From Eudromia elegans (taxonomy: Eukaryota; Chordata; Aves; Tinamiformes; Tinamidae), in NCBI GenBank assembly GCA_003342815.1, contig PTEX01000236.1, forward strand, positions 1,099,410-1,163,409: DNA of 64,000 bases, in the 5' to 3' direction. Shown here in pieces: positions 35,660 to 48,656 of the stretch (positions within the stretch are counted from its first letter, which is position 1; each line of letters opens with the position of its first letter). The translations under genes and the position numbers were made by a program. Below the pieces are notes generated by a model. It was not told the origin of the DNA and made no database searches. It saw only the letters and a program-made list of their open reading frames with translations.

Positions 35660-38160
35660 AATGTGCCTGATTATCCAGACCCTGGTGAAAGAAGAGCTTT
35701 AAGGAGCACAAGATCTTTTATGGGTGAGGATTTGGTTGGTGGGACACTTGTGGATTGAAGTATTTGAACTTATTGACTGCAGCAGCTGCCAGTTCTGTTA
35801 AATAATTTTTATGACAAATAGATTGAAAAAGTGATGCATCTGGAATTTCAAATTCATAAATATCAAACTGTGTTAATTAACAAGAGCTCCAGTTAAAGTC
35901 TTTCTTGCTTTCCCTTTGCTGCTGCTCAGGAACTGCTTCCTTTGGCTGTTTTATACTGTCCCTTTTATATGCACATTCATTCTTCATTCACTCTTTTCCT
36001 TCACTCCTATTTTCTTTTTGATTTTTACACATCTTAGAATCTGATTTCTAAAGATCTACACCTCATATACATCTTTAATATTCATGTTCTTCCCTCCTAC
36101 TTTCTCACATGACATGAAGAACATGTAAGTCATGTCCTTCACCTCAGGCTGTTCTCATTCACTGCCAGCCATCTCCAAACAGACATGACTGTTTGGGATA
36201 GAGGATAGTGATCCAGGGGTGAAGGAAAAAGAAGGTTGGAAATCTGGTATATGAGAAATGGTTTCCCAGTTAAATTGACCTGATTTTCTAGTCCTTACTC
36301 TTAAATTCAAGATAAAAATCCTCTGAAAGATTCTCTGAAAATCAAAGTAAACATCTCCATCTATATACAAGATTCTGCATTTGCATATTACTGTATGTGC
36401 TTAACCCTCAGACCTCACAGATTTTGCAAGAGTAGACTTTTGGGGTGAGATAACATTGAAGTGAAAATCCAAGACGATGCAGAGCCAAATCTTACTGCCT
36501 CTAATCCTGTGATCTGTTCCCATGGGCAAGCCAAATACATGGTGTAACTTTAATTCTGGCAGCAGGATGAAGGAATAATAAATAAAAGTAATAAACATTT
36601 TACGACATTAAACAATCTTTCGCAGCTAGTCAATCTGACAATTCTGACTAACATTAAATTTACTGGAATCTCACTAAGCACAAACAAGAAACAAATTCAT
36701 CCTTCCTCTGAAACCTATAGTTACATTGATTGGAAGAACAAACCAATAACATTATTATTGCTTTCAGATCTGAGGACTAATGCAAAATTATTTCTTCACC
36801 CGCTTCCCTATTCTATGGATTGCATTGCAATCTTTTCCACGACAAATATAATTTAATTTAAAAATCATGATGCTATAAGTACTTGAGAAGCAGCTAAAGC
36901 CATTCAGTCAGAGAAAGGTCATGTTAACATAAATATTGAAAAGAATGATAATTAGGCAAGGAAAACAGCAAAACACATTAAAGTGAAATGAGGCAATTTT
37001 TAAATGTTAACATCTCAATTCAGAAATGTTTACACTACATTTAATAGTTCAATTTTCAATGAGTATTTCAATAGAAAAAAATGAAAATTATGAAAGAGAA
37101 TTACAATAAAAATGATGTTGTATATATTTTACCATCTCAAGAGAAAATGAATTGTCTGAACTATATTAAATACAGTAGAATTATAATAGTCCAAGCTTAA
37201 CTTGCTGTAGAATGGAGCAAAATATTCTTATTAACATGAAAGTGCTAAACTTTTTTTGTGATGCTTCACTATGTAAAATTCTAAATGTTTGAAGAAGCCA
37301 TGAAAGAAAAATAGCTTCCAATAACTATCTATCTCTTATCATCACACATAGAGGAAGACTATCACGACAGCAATTGTGATTTAATAGTCTGAAATAAACT
37401 GTACGTGACTTCTCTCATAGTGTTTTTATTTTTTCCACATATTGCAGACTTTGTCAAGAAATGCACACTTAATGAGACTTTTAAAACTCCCAGACATGAT
37501 AAGGAACATCCAACTTACATGATATGCTTTCTGAATTTAATTTTTAGGGATGATTTTATCCCAACAGAAAATTACTACAGAAACCTTTTTTTCCCTCCCA
37601 ACTATTGCTATTCAATTGAATATGTTACTTTTAAAGTAATTTCAGAATAAAAAGTGAAAATTCTCTCTCAGGAAAAGGTGAGTAATTTCCCAGTTAGGCT
37701 TCTGCAATCTACCAATACTCCACAAGCCTGAGGAGTAATACAGCTGTGAAGTGAATCCTCTAAACAAGGCTGAAAACGTAAAATGATAAAGACAGGAATA
37801 GAGCAATACAGAGATGCAAATGAAAGAGGAACAGATAACAGAGGAGAAAGAATTTAGTAAGATGTGATCAGAACAGTGGGACAAAGCTAATAAAGAAAGG
37901 GTGGTCCTGTGAGATTGTCCTTATTTTTGAGGACCTGTGAAAACCAAGATTTAAATAAGAATATCAACAGAGGTTTCAGAGAACTTAGAGCTTTTAGCAT
38001 GGACAAAATATCTTAATGCAAAGGTGTGTTTCCCTGGTTTTCATTCCCAGAGATAAGGCTCTCTTGCCCTCGTGCAATATCTCCTCCAGTGATGTAACGC
38101 CAGTGTAGAATGGGCAACAGAATTGAAGTGATTTCCAAGTGGGTCCAGTTAGCCGCAATG
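35660..38160. other. Gene-free stretch
   Basis: AT-rich sequence with no gene recognised. Reading frames are all short and without domains. Confidence 0.5.
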
Positions 38161-38204
38161 TTTTTGCTGTTTTTTTTGGGTTTTTTTTTTTTTTTTGTTT
38201 GTTT

Positions 38205-38243
<39 letters not shown>
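38161..38243. repeat. Poly-T-rich tract
   Basis: An impure T tract of about 80 bases broken by G bases (GTTT units) ends with 38 uninterrupted T at 38206-38243. It gives a spurious poly-Phe frame. Confidence 0.97.
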
Positions 38244-38244
<1 letters not shown>

Positions 38245-38799
38245 GTCTTTACAACAGAATTTGAATGAGAAGAGGAAACACAGAGGGGCAGGAAATTATA
38301 TGAAACTTATGTCAAGCAGCAGGAATGAGAACAGTAAAAGCCAAACTGGGAGTATTGCAGCATTTTTTCTACCCTTTCGAATAGTTATGCTCACTTCCCC
38401 AGTCTTCACTGTGCTAGTATTCTTTGGGTCATTTTTTCAGTGCATCACGAGTGAGAACTGCTGTGAAACCTGTGAATAACCTACCAGCTTGCTTGCAAAA
38501 GGAGCTTTTCGATTTGGAGACAGCCACATTGATGGCATATTACTTACATGCAGAAAGTTGAACAAAAGTTTGCTTCTACTGAAAATACTGAGGCCCAAAT
38601 CTCTCAGCATTATTGGAACTGAGAAGTAGAGCATAGAACACCTGTTTCTGGGAAAAAAATAGAAAAACAAAAGATGGCATAATAAACACAAAAATAAAAA
38701 TAATAAAAAAAAGTAGAAAGATCACTTTTGACTAATACCTAGAGATCATTCATTGAAAATTTGAACAAAGAATGCATAAAAAAATCCGATAAATATGTA

Positions 38800-39085
38800 A
38801 TGTCTTTCTGCAAACCTCTCTAAAAGAGACCACATCCTTCCAAGCAATCTAGTCCTGTGTTTCACTTTCCTGTTAAAAAAATCCTCCCTGACATTTCATC
38901 CAGACCTCCTGTGATGCTGTTTAAGCCTTTGTTTTCTACATAAGGAGGACAAAGAGAAACGGTTTTAATCCCTTTTTCTTTGAATGTCTCTTCTACAACC
39001 TTGGAGACAATTATCTGTCTCCCTTCAGTCTTCTCTTCTAGACTCTCTTCTAGACTAAACAGTGTCAGATCTGTCAGGAATTAAA
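38800..39085 (-). mobile_element. Ancient CR1 relic, copy H
   Basis: Diverged CR1 sequence on the minus strand. Recognisable pieces on the plus strand, in the expected order, are CCTGTTAAAAAAATCCTCCC near 38869, a CTGTTTAAGCC block near 38926, and CTCCCTTCAGTCTTCTCTTC near 39019 followed by AGACTAAACAG. The same order occurs in copies B, C and E. No open frame remains. A perfect 12-base tandem duplication (TCTCTTCTAGAC) sits inside it at 39032-39055. It is clearly much older than copies A to C. Confidence 0.8.
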
Positions 39086-40074
39086 CAGATTTTGTAATGT
39101 TTGTTTGCCATTTCTGGAATTTGAACAAACTAAACAGAAATGTAAAGATGCGAGGTTTATTAAACATAGTCTTCAAACTATAAATGTGCTTTGCATGTTA
39201 GGAATTGTTGATTCTTGAAGAGGGAGTTCCTGTTGACTAATATTAACAAACATAGCAATGGTCAAGTTACATCAACTGACAGGAATACCAGTGGCCAGTG
39301 GTTTACCGTATCTAACTGGTGATTCAGAAGTATTGCTACTACTCGCCAAGGTCAGAACTTAGGTGTTATCAAACCTTGACTCAGAGACTTCTGATGACTA
39401 CTCTGTATGGGAATTTCAACTATTCCCAAGAACTATTCCAGAGCTAAATAAAACCATAGAAGAGGTTTCTCTTTGTGGGTTTACCTATTTCTAGAAAATC
39501 TGGTGTAACAACCATCATTAAACTCTTAACGAAAAAGATTTCTGTCTATGGCATATTACTCCCTCCAGGGAACTGGGGCCAGAGTGATGATACACACTTT
39601 TAAAATGTGAATTTTTATGCGTATTTTAAAATCTGGATTTGGGGTCTGCGCAAGCCATTTGATGTGGAAGAGCAACCTTTTTTTCAAGGGGATTGACTAT
39701 GCATGCATCAACTTAAATATGTGGAAACGTATCAACTGAGTCAGCTGCCTATGATTGCAAAAGGGGATGGATGCTGTTTTGCTGTTAACTTTTTGAGCAG
39801 GAGCTTGAAATTAGGAGAATTATAGCAAAACTGTCATTGAGGAGAGATTGACTGCCCAGAATTTGCAACGCAAACCTATTCTTATCCCTTATGCAGGTGA
39901 AAGATAAGTGCAAAAAACAAAATTAACCGCCACAAGAGTTCTCTCCCAGATGGAGCTTCATCTTATTTATTGCTGATATTTATTTTTATATATATATTTA
40001 AAAGTTTAAATGATTTGTTAGGTGTGCGCCAAGCTAACTCACATAAATGCATATTTTATTGCAACTGCTGCAGC
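39086..40074. other. Gene-free stretch
   Basis: No gene or further repeat family recognised; a TA-rich patch lies near 39980-40000. Confidence 0.5.
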
Positions 40075-40275
40075 TTTTAATATTATTTATTATTGTTGTT
40101 TTAGCATCCAGAAGCAGGTATCAAGCTTTAGGGACCTTCTGCACAAGTAAGAAAGACAAGGACAGCTCCTGCCCCACAGGGCTCTCCACTTAAGACTTTA
40201 AAAGGATGAATCAGGTGGTGAGACAAACATTAAGAGAGACATGCCGAGTGACAAGGTGACGTAAAAGTCAATATG
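40075..40275 (+). repeat. Ancient amniote interspersed-repeat relic
   Basis: The order TTATTTATTATTGTTGTT (40087-40104), a TAGCATCCAGAAGC block, then ACAGCTCCTGCCCCA with GGGCTCTCCACTTAAGA matches an old repeat common in reptile genomes. That repeat typically reads TTATTTGTATT, TAGCACCTAGGAGCC, then ACAGTCCCTGCCCCA with AGAGCTTACAATCTAA. I cannot give a firm family name. The likely orientation is plus. The divergence implies an insertion predating modern birds. Confidence 0.5.
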
Positions 40276-42660
40276 TTTACGTGAAGAAGTAATCTTTGGA
40301 GCAGAGATAGCTGTTCAGGAAAAGCTTTCTCTCTTCCTCTGCCTCCTTGTATTTTGTGTTCTGCCTGCCCGTCTTTTTGTGACTGCAGATAAAGTCCCAT
40401 CCTGTGACAGCTTCTTCTAGGGCTCGTCACTGCATTTGTCTGCAGTGCAAGTAGGGCAAATTACTTCAAACAGAGGCAACCTCTGGGTCTACTGAGCACC
40501 ATGGGGGAGTCTTTTGCACAGCCAGAGGAAAAACATTGGTACAAATACCTTTGACTAAAATTACCAGCATTTGTCTTGAGCTGCAAGCATCTATTCCCTA
40601 AATAAAAAAAAAATAGCATCAGCAAAGACCTGAAAAACCTTTATAGCCCTACAAGATGAAAGAAAAAGAGAACAAGATGTCTAGCCGTTTAACAAATGTA
40701 GGCTGCAAAAGCAAGCACCTCAACAAAAATACCTGAAATTTTTCTTCTCTGTGGAAGCTATAGCCAGGATTCCTCCTTCTTGTATGCCAGGACAGAAAAA
40801 GAGATGATTTATTATGTATTCTTGACCTCCTGGAGTCTTTGTAGTTCAAAGTTATCATCTCAGTTCCCAATGACTTTCACACAAAAGTGAATTACTCATT
40901 TTAAAGTCTCTTATGTAAAGTCTACTTCCAGGTCAGAACTGCTGGTCTGTGTTTTATTCACTGCGCCCACTGTTTTATTCAAAGGGATTTTGTATATGTC
41001 CACACAGATTTTGAAGTCACCTACTATCTCGATAAAACATCCCAGGTTCTGAGATAAGTTGAAGTGGTTTCAAAAATAGCTGATGGACAGGAAAAAAATT
41101 ATCTGAAGCTGATAAGTGCTTTTATCAACAGATGGACTCCCAGCTATGCAATTTAATCTACTTCCTATCCCCCTTCACCTCTCCCCAGTACCCAGAGAGT
41201 GTTCTGATCCAGCGAAATGGCTGGACTGAAGTACCACTTAATTACACTCATCATATACTAACTTTTAGGATCCATTATTAAGGTCATCTTTCCAATGAGA
41301 TGGAAAGCAATGAAAAACAAAACAAAACAGAAACAAAACAGGAAAAAAGAGAAAACAAAACAGAAACGTAACAAAAACAACAGAAAACAGCAGGCTGGTG
41401 ACATCTAACTGGGGAGTAGTTCAATTTTAAAAATACAGTCTGTGGTTCCAAAGAATGATGTAGGCACCTGGCTGAATAGCACAAACTATAGATAGAGTCA
41501 ACATATTTTTCCCCCTAGAGAAAATACTTGGCTAACATACTCTACTGTAATAGTCCTAAAGCCCTATAAAGGGCTTGTTTAGACTTTGCACCCTAATGAT
41601 CGTGCTACCTGTAGAAGCCAAAACTACAGAGCTTGTCAGATTTTCATCCTGTTGACTTATAGATATATAGAAATATGCATGTTTGCAGATCTGAGATTTA
41701 ATCAAAATGGTTGATTAGTGTTGTTCTGAGATTAGATTAGAGTGATTAGATTGTTTAGTGTTGTTCTGGGTACTTTGTGTGATATCCCGCTGCAGATGCT
41801 GATATTCAATGCTATGTGTACAAATACAGCATTTATACATACAGAAGGTATCTGAGTTCCTGTAAACTCAGGCAATACACTCACTGGGGTTGGTATTAAT
41901 CTCCTTTTAAATCAGAGTCCAGACAGATTCAGCAGAGGAGACCCTAGATGTCTTATTGCTCCATATAATTGTCTTGACTTAGGAGTCTTAAGCAGTTTGA
42001 TGTGCCTTAGGCCACCTCACTTAAGCTCAGACAGCCCCTCCACAAAGGTGAGGATGTCCCACATCTCATACACATGCCCTCCCATACACATTGACCTGAT
42101 TTGGACATCAGAAATGGTGTTTATATCTGCATTTAGGCACCTAAATTGTATCTTGTGTTGATTGTGTTTCTTATATGACTTGTGATGAAGAAGTCCTCTG
42201 ACTTAAAAGGTAACTTAAATACCTATTACATGTGTAGATACTTGATGATGATTTGCGGATATGTGCAAGTAGCTATCTGAATCTGTTGCCAAGTGTCCCA
42301 CTGAGCGAGATATAGAAACTGCTTTCGTTTATCATTGGAAAAGTCTCTACTTGAGTGAAATGGGGCAACTATTTACTCATGCACCAAACTAGGTGATAAC
42401 ACAGGAAGTAAGAATATGCCAGTTCAGTGTAAAAGTCAGACTGACTTCCTATCCACAGATTACTTTACCAAGTCACCAGTGTTTAACACTTTAACCTTTA
42501 AATGTCATGAGGTACTTAAAATTAAGGTAGAGACTAAGTTGCCATAATCATGCCTCTCTAGAGAAAGACACTTCTTCCAGAGAAACTAAGTCTATCTCAG
42601 GATTTTTATCTTTTCAGATGTATAGTTGAATTGTCCTGAATAATAGAGGTACTATAGGAA
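40276..42660. other. Gene-free stretch
   Basis: No gene recognised. It includes an A-rich CAAAA tract near 41310-41390 and a 14-base direct repeat (TTAGTGTTGTTCTG) at 41715-41728 and 41755-41768, separated by GATTAGA units. Confidence 0.5.
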
Positions 42661-42689
42661 ATTTCAACCCAGCTGGGGCTGGGTGCCAG

Positions 42690-42990
42690 AAATTTGGAAC
42701 ATGGTGAGAAGAATCTTGACCAGAGTTAGAGGTCTGGATTCAATTTTCTGCTCTGAGTTAGAGCAAGACAGTTAGAGCTGGATCCCTGTTTCAATGGATG
42801 TCAAGTGTGCTAGGGCCTTGGAAGATTTAGGTATCTCTTCCTTTGTGCTTCACTTCTTTGCCTGTCCAGTATGGGAAATTTATCAGATAAAACTGCCTCT
42901 CTCCCACAATGGCATTGCAATGGATAAAATTTTAAAAAATGTTAAATGTATAGTGATCAAAGTAATGGAGGCTACCTAGGCACATTAGCC
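42690..42990 (+). repeat. Possible MIR-like SINE relic
   Basis: The region holds GGTCTGGATTCAATTTTCTG (near 42731), GTGCTTCACTTCTTTGCCTG (near 42846) and AGTATGGGAAAT. These recall MIR blocks GACTGCCTGGGTTCAAAT, GTGCCTCAGTTTCCTCATCTG and TAAAATGGGGAT in the same order and roughly the right spacing. Divergence is high. The 61-residue frame that overlaps it is likely chance. Confidence 0.4.
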
Positions 42991-45900
42991 AGATGGTGTT
43001 GTGGATTAATACAGAAATAAATCAGAAGAATAAAAGAATTTATATCCTTATTTGTAATATTACTTGGCTTCTGATAGCTATGGCACAATAGAGAGTTATG
43101 CCACTGCTGCTTTTTTTTCTTGTGCACTGTTCTCTCTGCTGCAAAATCTCAGTAACAAGTGTGGATTCACAGTCCACTTACACCCCTCTGTATAGTCAAT
43201 CAGTTCAAGTCCTGCTGTCAATTTGCTTCTTCCTTTGCTTTTCTTGCTTTATATGTCTGTTACCTGCCATTTTTGAAACATTTTGGAGACTGTAGGGGAA
43301 AGACTACTCCATCTTCTAAGATCAGGCCCACAGACATATTTCAAGATCTGTATTAGCTTTGAACTTTAGTATGGGAATGTTGTTATTGGTTCTCTTTAGT
43401 CCTCCATATCCTTAGTGAGCCATCAGAAATCTCTGCCAAAGGGCTTTCCTATTTTCTTTGCTACTTTCCTTAGAATTACCGAGTCTAATTCATTTGGGAT
43501 GTAGTACTTTGTCAGTTTGTAATAGTTCTAATTACCTTGCTATCTGATCTTGTGCAAAAAGAGATCTTTCTAACCTCTTCATTTCCCTCCAGAAAAGCCT
43601 GCCTTTCTCCCAGACATGAGAACCCATCCTTCGTGAATACTAATGAATAGTGTATGCCTTCAGCAGCATCAAGCTAACTTTTTATTTGTTCCCTTCAGAG
43701 GTGACCAGGATAGAACAGAGTTCACAGTAGTTTTGACTGAATCCATCACATACAGGCAACATTGTTCCTGTTTCTATGTGGAAAATCTGGGAATATTCAT
43801 AGTATTTTATTATATATTTATATAATTATTTACTTTCCTAGACTATCCTTGTTGGACAAAGACAGAAATGAAGCAGGTAGTGACCAAGATCTATATCTTA
43901 TTACAAGATCTATAATTATTACATGTTTGGAAACCAGTGTTGACAAACCTCCCAGAAGCTGTCACACAAGTCCATGTGTTTTTTGACCATCCTAAGATGT
44001 TTCATTCCCAGAGCATCTGAAAGCAAAGACATTTTAGAGATGATAAGTTTTCTCCCTCTGCTGATTAGTGCTTCAACTTTAAAGTACACTGTCATAATCA
44101 CCAGACACCAAGAGAATCTGACATAGCCCAAGTTTGCCTTACTGCCCTGTAAGTAACCCTCATGGAAGAAGGGTTTTCCTAAAGCCTTGGCAATGAGAAA
44201 ATCTTCATTTCATGACTTATGAAAATTCTCTATGACCAGAAAATTCTTTCTGAGACCAGCAAGGTATACGGTCTATCCTGTCTGCTGGAGGAGGTAGGGG
44301 CTGCCATATCATAGCTGTCACTCTTTAAGGACACAAAGGTGATAAATTTGTTAATTCAACTGGTACTCTTAAATATATATATATATAGCATTCAAATGCT
44401 TACAGCTTTGTTAATAATTAGATATAAGGATTGTAACCTGCTAAATAATCTGAAGGAAAAGGACACTACTGCATGTGGAAAGTGGTGAGGCCAGGGTGGA
44501 AAGGTGTAATAGAGAATAACGATAGAAATAAAATCAGGAATTATGTGAAAAAGTTAAGGAGATAATGACTTCTGATTATTTTTTCTAACAGGGAAGCTGT
44601 AATGGAACTGATGAAATGATGACACTTCTGGTTAAAAGCAAATGAAAGAAAGAACTTTCTCCTGCAGTATGCATGTACATTTTGACATTCTCTGCTGCAA
44701 ATTGCTGATGGAGAGACAGGCAAAAAGTGTGTGTGAGTTCAGAAATGAACTAGAGAAACTGGGAAAGGTAATAATACATCTGTGCATGCTCTAATTCTCA
44801 TATTCCTCTTTAACGAGCTGCTTTTGCCCACTTCTAGAGGTAGAGTTTGGGGTTGGAGAGCCCTCTGATCTGGCACAATGCAGTGGCTCTCATGTCCCGT
44901 GTCCTGCTAATAAAATGGCCTGAGCATTGTAGATTGCCCACGTTCACTCTCCAGCATGTGCTTTGTGCACATGAAACACAGTGATTTAGTTTCACCTGTG
45001 CCAGGCAGTAGCATAGCAAGCTCTAGCACAGCCGGAGGGGGGACTTCAATACATTGCACTGTAGCGGAAAAGTCAATTGGTGTCATAATTCACTTTGCTT
45101 TCCTCTTCCTGGGCTCATAATGCCTACTTCTGTCAGTTCAGTTAAATGCATGCTTAATAGACATATCCTGAGATAGAATGAGAAGATGCATGGCCCCCTC
45201 AGAGAGAAATTCTCTGCAGGTGGTTGGTCGTGCTGCAAAATGCAATTAGCTGAACGTCTCCACTCTGTGAAATCTGCATACCCCCAGCTGCAGGGGCATA
45301 TCAGCAGCTGAGCGAAGGGAAAGTGTGCCTCTTCCCAAAGGGACAGGCAAGGTAAGGAAATTATAGGAAAAGAAGAGGATAATATAGCAGTGCGGAGGGG
45401 AAAAAAAATTATTGACTGTAAAAGATAGTGACTTTACTGATAGTAACAAGGCAGGGTTGATGTGATTTTGCCTCAAACCATGTTTGATTCTGTCTTTCCT
45501 GCTTTGTGCCTCAGAGAGGTCACTCCTTGGCTGGTGGCGGCTGAAGTTTATCTTGGTTGCTCCTTCAAGTCCTACCTACTAGCGAGGTAAGGGGCTCTTC
45601 AGAAATGGAAACTGTTTTAAAAGGCTTCTTCTAATTAGCATTTAACAATATGGAAATTTTGAATAATACCAATGTACTATTTGGTAATGGAGCAATGAAT
45701 AATGAGAATTTCTTCCTACTGTTGAAAGTAATTCATAAACAAAGACAAGATCTTCTTAACTCTTAAATCAGGAGATTTGTAGAGTATTTTATTCCCAGAA
45801 GCTAAAAGAGAAATGTGACTTAACGTAATGCTAATTCTTAGACGAGGGAAAAAAAAAAACCCCAAACTATTGTAGTCACTATTGTATTAATATTAAATGC

Positions 45901-46800
45901 ACAGAAGGGAATATAGGGCTGGAGTTCTTTACTGGAGAAGAATAGGTAGTATTATATTGCAGATATGTCTTAGCTTTTTAGAGGATAGTGTAAGAAATAT
46001 ATCAGTGTTTGAAATATGCTTGGTAATCATCGACTTTTGTAGGAAATTCAGAGGAGTTTATGCTAATTTGAGGAGAAATGGAGTCTTTTCTTGTGAGAAG
46101 GATTGAGAAGGCACTGGAAGCTTCTTGAGAAGGATTTTGAGGCACTGGAAGGACTTTGATGAGGACTGTTTGGGATGAAAGCTGATGACAGCATCAAATT
46201 TTAGATATTCAAGGAGCAGACACTCATATTAAGGCACACTAGAAAGAGTATTTGAAATGAGATAAACTTAAAGTGTTTACAAGCCATATGATCTGGAAAA
46301 CAGGAAGACAAAATGGATTACAAAGGACAAAGTAGAACAATAAATTGAGTCCGGAAGAAGATAAGTATTAAATACAATTAAACGACAGAATTAGCAGTAA
46401 GAGTATATTAGCTATATGATTTTATTTTTTCCTTGAAATACATTCTATACAATGAGATTAGATCATTTTTTTCAGATAATAAAAAATATTTCTGGATGGA
46501 ATAACTCACCTGACTATAGAAATATGAGAAAGAGACAGAGACCATGCAGATAGGTCAGGAATTTCCTGCAATCAGTATGCAGACGTGATGCAACAAGAGC
46601 AGAGCAAAAGCTCTGCAATTTGGGTTTTTGTTTTCAGAAACCTTTCTGAACAGCAACACAGGGACGGACACTATAATGAGATATCAAGGTGTATAGGAGA
46701 GCTTCATTTTGAAAATTGACATAATGGCATCCATTCAGTGGATTTCAATCTGTTTCCATCACATAGTAAAACAGGAAGTCAAAAGGAGGAAGTGAAAATG
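42991..46800. other. Gene-free stretch with a possible regulatory cluster
   Basis: No gene recognised. A (TA)n run lies near 44373-44388. The block 44830-45350 is less AT-rich than its surroundings and carries CAGCTG E-boxes at 45285-45290 and 45305-45310 plus a GCAATTAGC homeodomain-like site at 45242-45250. It may be a conserved enhancer, but this cannot be tested here. Confidence 0.4.
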
Positions 46801-46839
46801 GTATTTTGAAGTGGAAGAAATCTAAGCTGGTTGATGTGA

Positions 46840-47060
46840 TCAGACTGAAACCTTTTGCACTCGCCATGTACTTCTATCTCCCAGTGCTGGCCTTGCCCCT
46901 TGGCCCACAGATCCCCAAACCTTTTTCAGGTAGAGCATCAAAGGCACAAGAACTTCCTCCCCAACAACCCTCGACGGCTCCCCGCTGCTGTCAGGGACTC
47001 CCAACCTCACTGAAGGGCAACCAACTTTCGCCCTGCATCTGGCAACCAGAGCAATAATCA
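46840..47060. other. GC-richer island of unknown origin
   Basis: This stretch is visibly richer in G and C than its flanks, with CpGs around 46970-46985 and 47030. Open frames of about 80 residues exist on both strands without any recognisable domain. It could be an old LTR or retroelement fragment, a diverged exon, or chance. Confidence 0.3.
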
Positions 47061-48655
47061 AAGGTATTTCATTTCCCAGATGTCTCAATCCTTTTGTGAT
47101 TTAGTCCTAAGTGTTTTATGTTTCTGATCACCTTCCTGTAAAATGGACATTTTGTCATCTCCTTGCAAAATCACTGGGAAGGGAGAAGACTGCTGGGCTT
47201 GCACAGTCTGTTCAGGTTAGATAAATTACTTGTAGGACTGTCTTGAGCAGGGTGTGTATAAATTTGTGCACATCAAGTTAGACATACGTATTCCCTGTAC
47301 ATATTGTGCACCATCAGGAAACACTAGAAGCATAACAGAGAAGGAATATCACTAAAAGAATCCCTTTTCAGGCAAATGGTACTGATAAGTAGCTACAGAG
47401 ATCAGTATTGGCTTCTTAGACATGACTGGTATAAATTATCTGCATGTCAAAACTGACTCCTACATTACAAGATGTTGTTAAAATGGAATGGGACATAATG
47501 TGGACAAAGATCAATGGGCCAAGATCATTTTATTTGTCTGCACTAACCAAATACTAGAAATAATTATCGAGTTATTTAGTAAGAGGAAATTACAACTTTT
47601 ACAGCAAAATAAAAACACTAAAAAAATCTACATAAAAAAAACCCTGAAAACAAACACGGTTAGACATAGGTCTGTAAAAAGGAAGTTGCTATAGCCAATG
47701 GAATGGAAAAGAAAAAGATGTGGAAATTTTTGCAAAAAATCCCTAGGCTTCAGTTCAATACCATCTTCCATAAAAAAAAAAAAAAAAAAAAAAAAAAGGC
47801 TAAAAATGTGCAGGTAATATTTAGAGACCACTGCAGAAATCAGAGGACATGGCAATTCCGCTTCAATAATAATTCAACACTAGTTCAAGCCTTACTCATC
47901 TATAATCATCTGCCTCAACATACATCAAAAGATGTGGAATATCTCTAAAAGGAGACAATGTAGTGCAGGCAGAATTTCAATCAAAAATGGTAGGTTTCAG
48001 AGAACAGAAATTACACTGAAATATGTACCAGCACTGTCCCCATCCTGCTGTGGCAGTGGAAACTAAATAGCAATTTATCTATAAAATGCTGATGAAGGAG
48101 ATTGGTAAGCAGACATTTGGGAGGAAAAATATGCAAATAAAATCACTGGGAAGCTGCAATCACCAGGAAGCTGCAATTTGCTGTGGGTGCTGCTTGCAAC
48201 GGGAGTTATTTTGCAGCCACACCAGCTCTGCTGCAGCAGACCAAGTTCAGAACTAACAATAGGTATTTTTCCCAAGACAAATGTCATTCGAGGTCTCTTT
48301 GGGTATAGTATGATATCCAGAAAGGCAGAAAGAAAAAAATAAGAAAAAATTAAAAAGTATTAGCCAAGTTTAAAGGGGGGATTAACCAGAGTTGAAACAA
48401 ATAATCAGCTTTCTAGTAGGAGTTTTAGGAGCAAAAAACAGTTTTCATGAAGACAAATTGTCATTTTTCCCCCAAAAGCAGTAGAAGGAATGACTTGAAG
48501 GAAACTTGAAAGCATCTTGGTGGTCAAGACATCGCAGAAGCTGCAACTTCTTGGCTTGCTACGTGCATTTTCAATCACTGAGTCATTTCCCCAGCCCTCT
48601 CATAACACTTCCATCTCCCTGCCTAAAGGAGGCACTCCTTGTAAAAAAATCAGAC
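47061..48655. other. Gene-free stretch
   Basis: No gene recognised. The sequence near 47117-47200 (CTTCCTGTAAAATGGACATT) faintly recalls a MIR core but is too diverged to call. A run of 26 A lies at 47772-47797. A 17-base tandem duplication sits at 48141-48174. Confidence 0.45.
48141..48174. repeat. 17-base tandem duplication
   Basis: Units 48141-48157 and 48158-48174 read AATCACTGGGAAGCTGC and AATCACCAGGAAGCTGC, differing at two bases. An octamer-like ATGCAAATAA lies just upstream at 48131. Confidence 0.9.
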
Positions 48656-48656
48656 A

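Noticed and set aside
43560-43650. Possible exon after a TTCATTTCCCTCCAG acceptor-like site
   Set aside because: The frame closes after 17 residues without a donor or recognisable peptide; such acceptor-like strings are common in pyrimidine-rich DNA.
47110-47200. MIR-like phrase CTTCCTGTAAAATGGACATT
   Set aside because: Only one block resembles the MIR core; the rest does not follow in order, so a chance match is as likely.
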